A stretch of 64,000 nt of DNA from Ignavibacteria bacterium. GTDB lineage: Bacteria > Bacteroidota > Ignavibacteria > Kapaibacteriales > UBA2268. Below the pieces are notes generated by a model. The model searched no databases. It saw only the letters and a list, made by a program, of their open reading frames with translations, and had not been told where the DNA came from. The stretch lies in contig JAAYTD010000087.1 in NCBI GenBank assembly GCA_012518115.1, positions 62,001-126,000 on the forward strand, read 5' to 3'. Positions within the stretch are counted from its first letter, which is position 1. Every line of letters starts with the position of its first letter. A program made the translations under genes and the position numbers. Positions 63,978-64,000 of the stretch are shown here, piece by piece.

Positions 63978-64000
63978 AAGTGGCAAATGAAGTTTGACGT
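63978..64000 (+). repeat. R1 fragment at the window edge
   Basis: AAGTGGCAAATGAAGTTTG, ACGT: hairpin CAAAT-GAA-GTTTG (one G-T pair). It is cut by the end of the window and lies 19 nt after the last stop. Confidence 0.65.

Noticed and set aside
1..64000. CRISPR array, prophage or insertion sequence
   Set aside because: No evenly spaced direct repeats with unique spacers, no phage structural genes, and no transposase or reverse transcriptase that could move the R repeats within this window.

Overview
Organism. The window is about 30% G+C by eye and comes from a Gram-negative bacterium of the Bacteroidota/Chlorobiota/Ignavibacteria (FCB) group. The evidence is: LptD; several secreted proteins with type IX secretion (Por) C-terminal sorting domains; a YbeY with the Bacteroidota-like third ligand Asp instead of His; Bacteroidota-style -7 boxes (TAnnTTTG), with a full -33/-7 promoter before the SRP RNA; DUF3467; and ThyX. 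Placement near Ignavibacteria/Kapabacteria is inference. No phage, integrase, transposase or CRISPR array is visible. Layout. 1-13106 is all minus strand: a partial GDPD gene, pdxJ, gatA and fmt (one run); a T9SS beta-propeller-like protein; a DUF805 membrane protein; mnmG; a 715-bp intergenic packed with palindromic repeats; an orphan adenine methyltransferase; dnaB; and a second T9SS protein. 13308-18156 is plus: an unknown gene overlapping ybeY, a DUF494/Smg-like gene, tRNA-Arg(CCT), psd-pssA-glutaminyl cyclase, the SRP RNA and a lipoprotein. 18606-25341 is minus: a tandem pair of T9SS paralogues and lptD. Then come recX, a thioredoxin lipoprotein, dapA and a FemAB-like gene. 28893-32467 holds a two-gene DUF262 cassette, the best defence-system candidate here. 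It is followed by DUF3467, a TPR protein, thyX, a secreted protein, an HD hydrolase, an S9 peptidase, a GT2, mutS2, tRNA-Asn and tRNA-CAT, a bifunctional nuclease, a methyltransferase/glycosyltransferase/TPR fusion, an mtEFG1/spdEFG1-like EF-G and tRNA-Leu. The last part carries an rfbC-like epimerase, rhomboid, STAS, rlpA, DUF4139, ruvX, an O-methyltransferase, SPFH, proline dehydrogenase, rpmH-rnpA-yidD, a secreted protein, ruvA, recO and a CNNM/CBS protein. How the genes work together. Most are housekeeping: translation (fmt, gatA, mnmG, ybeY, EF-G, rpmH, rnpA, tRNAs, SRP RNA), replication and repair (dnaB, recX, mutS2, ruvA, ruvX, recO, thyX), and envelope (psd, pssA, lptD, yidD, rlpA, rhomboid). 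The accessory layer is the DUF262 pair, the orphan methyltransferase, the T9SS cargo proteins and a dense set of non-coding palindromic repeats. Repeats. At least five families (called R1-R5 here) occupy intergenic regions. R1 is a double hairpin whose stems differ between copies by compensatory changes. R2 is an A/T-rich element that usually accompanies R1. R3 carries hairpins with a TAC loop. R4 is a hairpin with or without a T-run. R5 is a cluster of three palindromes. Every copy lies 3' of at least one gene, and none is in the seven divergent intergenic regions. This structured 3'-associated repeat population is the most unusual feature of the window.
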